A DNA stretch of 5,707 nt from Promethearchaeota archaeon. Its GTDB lineage: Archaea > Asgardarchaeota > Lokiarchaeia > Sigynarchaeales > SOKP01. A program made the translations under genes and the position numbers. Position 1 is the first letter of the stretch. The number at the start of each line of letters is the position of its first letter. Location: positions 1-5,707 of the forward strand of contig JAGXNZ010000106.1 in the NCBI GenBank assembly GCA_019894655.1, in the 5' to 3' direction. The notes under the pieces are model-generated. The model worked only from the letters and a program-made list of their open reading frames with translations, was not told the origin of the DNA and searched no databases. Below are positions 5,187 to 5,707 of the stretch, one piece after another.

Positions 5187-5591
5187 ATGCCGGAAATTTC
5201 AGAAACGAAAGAAAGATACGAAGATTGGTACTGCGAAGAGTTGTTCAGTGCCTATTTCAACATGTTAATGGAGTTAGACGAAGTATTGCTAAAGTTGGAT
5301 TATAATCGAATTTCAAACCAAAAGGAATTATTAAATTTTCTGAATTATCTGTTAACAGAAAAATTTCCCCATAGATGTTATAACGAATTCTGTGGCAATA
5401 AGATATATTTTTCAAATACGTTTAAATTTGCGAAAAAGCAATTAAATCTTACGTTAAAAGAGTTTGTTAAAATTTGGATAACGCCTCATACTTTAGGAAA
5501 CTTTAAAGTTCGGAGTATAGAAATTATCTTTTTTTGTTGTAAATGCTACGAAAGAAAATTAAAAGATTTAAAAAGTCTGAATTTTTTGTAG
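5187..5591 (+). CDS. Hypothetical protein, 134 aa, with two Cys pairs (possible zinc site)
   Basis: I do not recognise this family. ATG 5187 is the only standard start at the head of the frame, because TGA at 5181-5183 closes it upstream. Residues 1-60 are acidic and helical (YEDWYCEELFSAYFNMLMEL, then a helix around KELLNFLNYLLTEKF). HRCYNEFCGNKIYF gives C64-x4-C69, and near the end FFCCKCYERKLKDL gives C117-x2-C120 with C118 between. Two Cys pairs about 48 residues apart, each in a turn-like setting, could bind one zinc ion. The segment between them is basic and helical. No signal peptide or membrane span is clear; the run IEIIFFCC is too short. It follows the SIR2-TPR gene on the same strand after 174 bases, probably with its own promoter. 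Confidence 0.65.
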   Translation: MPEISETKERYEDWYCEELFSAYFNMLMELDEVLLKLDYNRISNQKELLNFLNYLLTEKFPHRCYNEFCGNKIYFSNTFKFAKKQLNLTLKEFVKIWITPHTLGNFKVRSIEIIFFCCKCYERKLKDLKSLNFL

Positions 5592-5660
5592 TTATAGATT
5601 ATACAGAGTAGCGTTAAATATTATACACAAATTAAAATATTTAAAAAACACTTTTAAATC

Positions 5661-5667
5661 AAAGGGA
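5661..5667 (+). promoter_or_regulatory. Shine-Dalgarno for the gene at the right edge
   Basis: AAAGGGA lies 6 bases before ATG 5674, the right distance and a fair anti-16S match, in contrast to most starts in this window. Confidence 0.45.
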
Positions 5668-5673
5668 TCATTT

Positions 5674-5707
5674 ATGTCTAAAGTACAACCTCTTTTGAAA
5701 CAACTAA
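5674..5707 (+). CDS. Start of an unidentified gene (partial, runs off right edge)
   Basis: ATG 5674 opens a frame of 11 codons, MSKVQPLLKQL, still open at the window end. The Shine-Dalgarno at 5661-5667 and an upstream gene-free spacer of about 80 bases support a real start. The residues are too few to name a product. Confidence 0.5.
   Translation, partial: MSKVQPLLKQL

Noticed and set aside
1..5707. tRNA, rRNA, transposase, integrase or attachment-site repeats
   Set aside because: No cloverleaf, rRNA motif, DDE/recombinase motif or flanking direct repeat was seen on either strand.

Overview
This is an AT-rich window that looks archaeal and most resembles the Asgard (Promethearchaeota, Lokiarchaeia-like) group. 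Three things point that way. The left edge is the tail of an archaeal SCP-x-type thiolase. The leucine-rich-repeat protein has the 'xVxxGxIxGLGLY...LPESI' layout that I associate with Lokiarchaeal LRR proteins. The intergenic regions are almost pure A/T, with TATA-like boxes close to start codons and oligo-T tracts after stops. The assignment rests on recognition, not on a database search; another AT-rich archaeon is possible.

Layout. Positions 3-206 hold the end of a thiolase gene, followed by a T10 tract. A small low-molecular-weight tyrosine-phosphatase-family gene follows (365-727, +). Next is an unrecognised 133-residue gene on the opposite strand (836-1237, -). A divergent AT-rich spacer leads to a likely two-gene unit: an unrecognised 121-residue protein with a strong Shine-Dalgarno (1466-1831) and an LRR protein with eleven LPESI-type repeats (1888-2790). 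A perfect 10-bp inverted repeat separates these from a large SIR2-TPR gene (2900-5012). The window closes with an unrecognised 134-residue protein with two Cys pairs (5187-5591) and the first 11 codons of another gene (from 5674).

The main object is the SIR2-TPR gene. As written, it is broken into three pieces by two frame breaks, both in the -1 sense: one at an A9 run (3284-3292) and one near 3964-3975. Rejoining the frames gives one protein of about 704 residues. It has an N-terminal SIR2 NAD-binding/hydrolase fold (GAGCS, TTNFD, KIHGS, GYSGSDDF all present) and a C-terminal array of nine 40-residue TPRs. The TPR register is exact across the second break, so the pieces belong together. Whether the breaks are decay, sequencing error or recoding cannot be decided from one sequence.

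Taken together, an intact LRR protein and a SIR2-TPR protein lie among orphan small genes in a region visibly more AT-rich than the thiolase. Both repeat proteins have nearly invariant scaffold residues and variable residues on the predicted ligand-facing surface. That suits an accessory recognition/defence locus, with SIR2 as a possible NAD-consuming effector. This role is inference.
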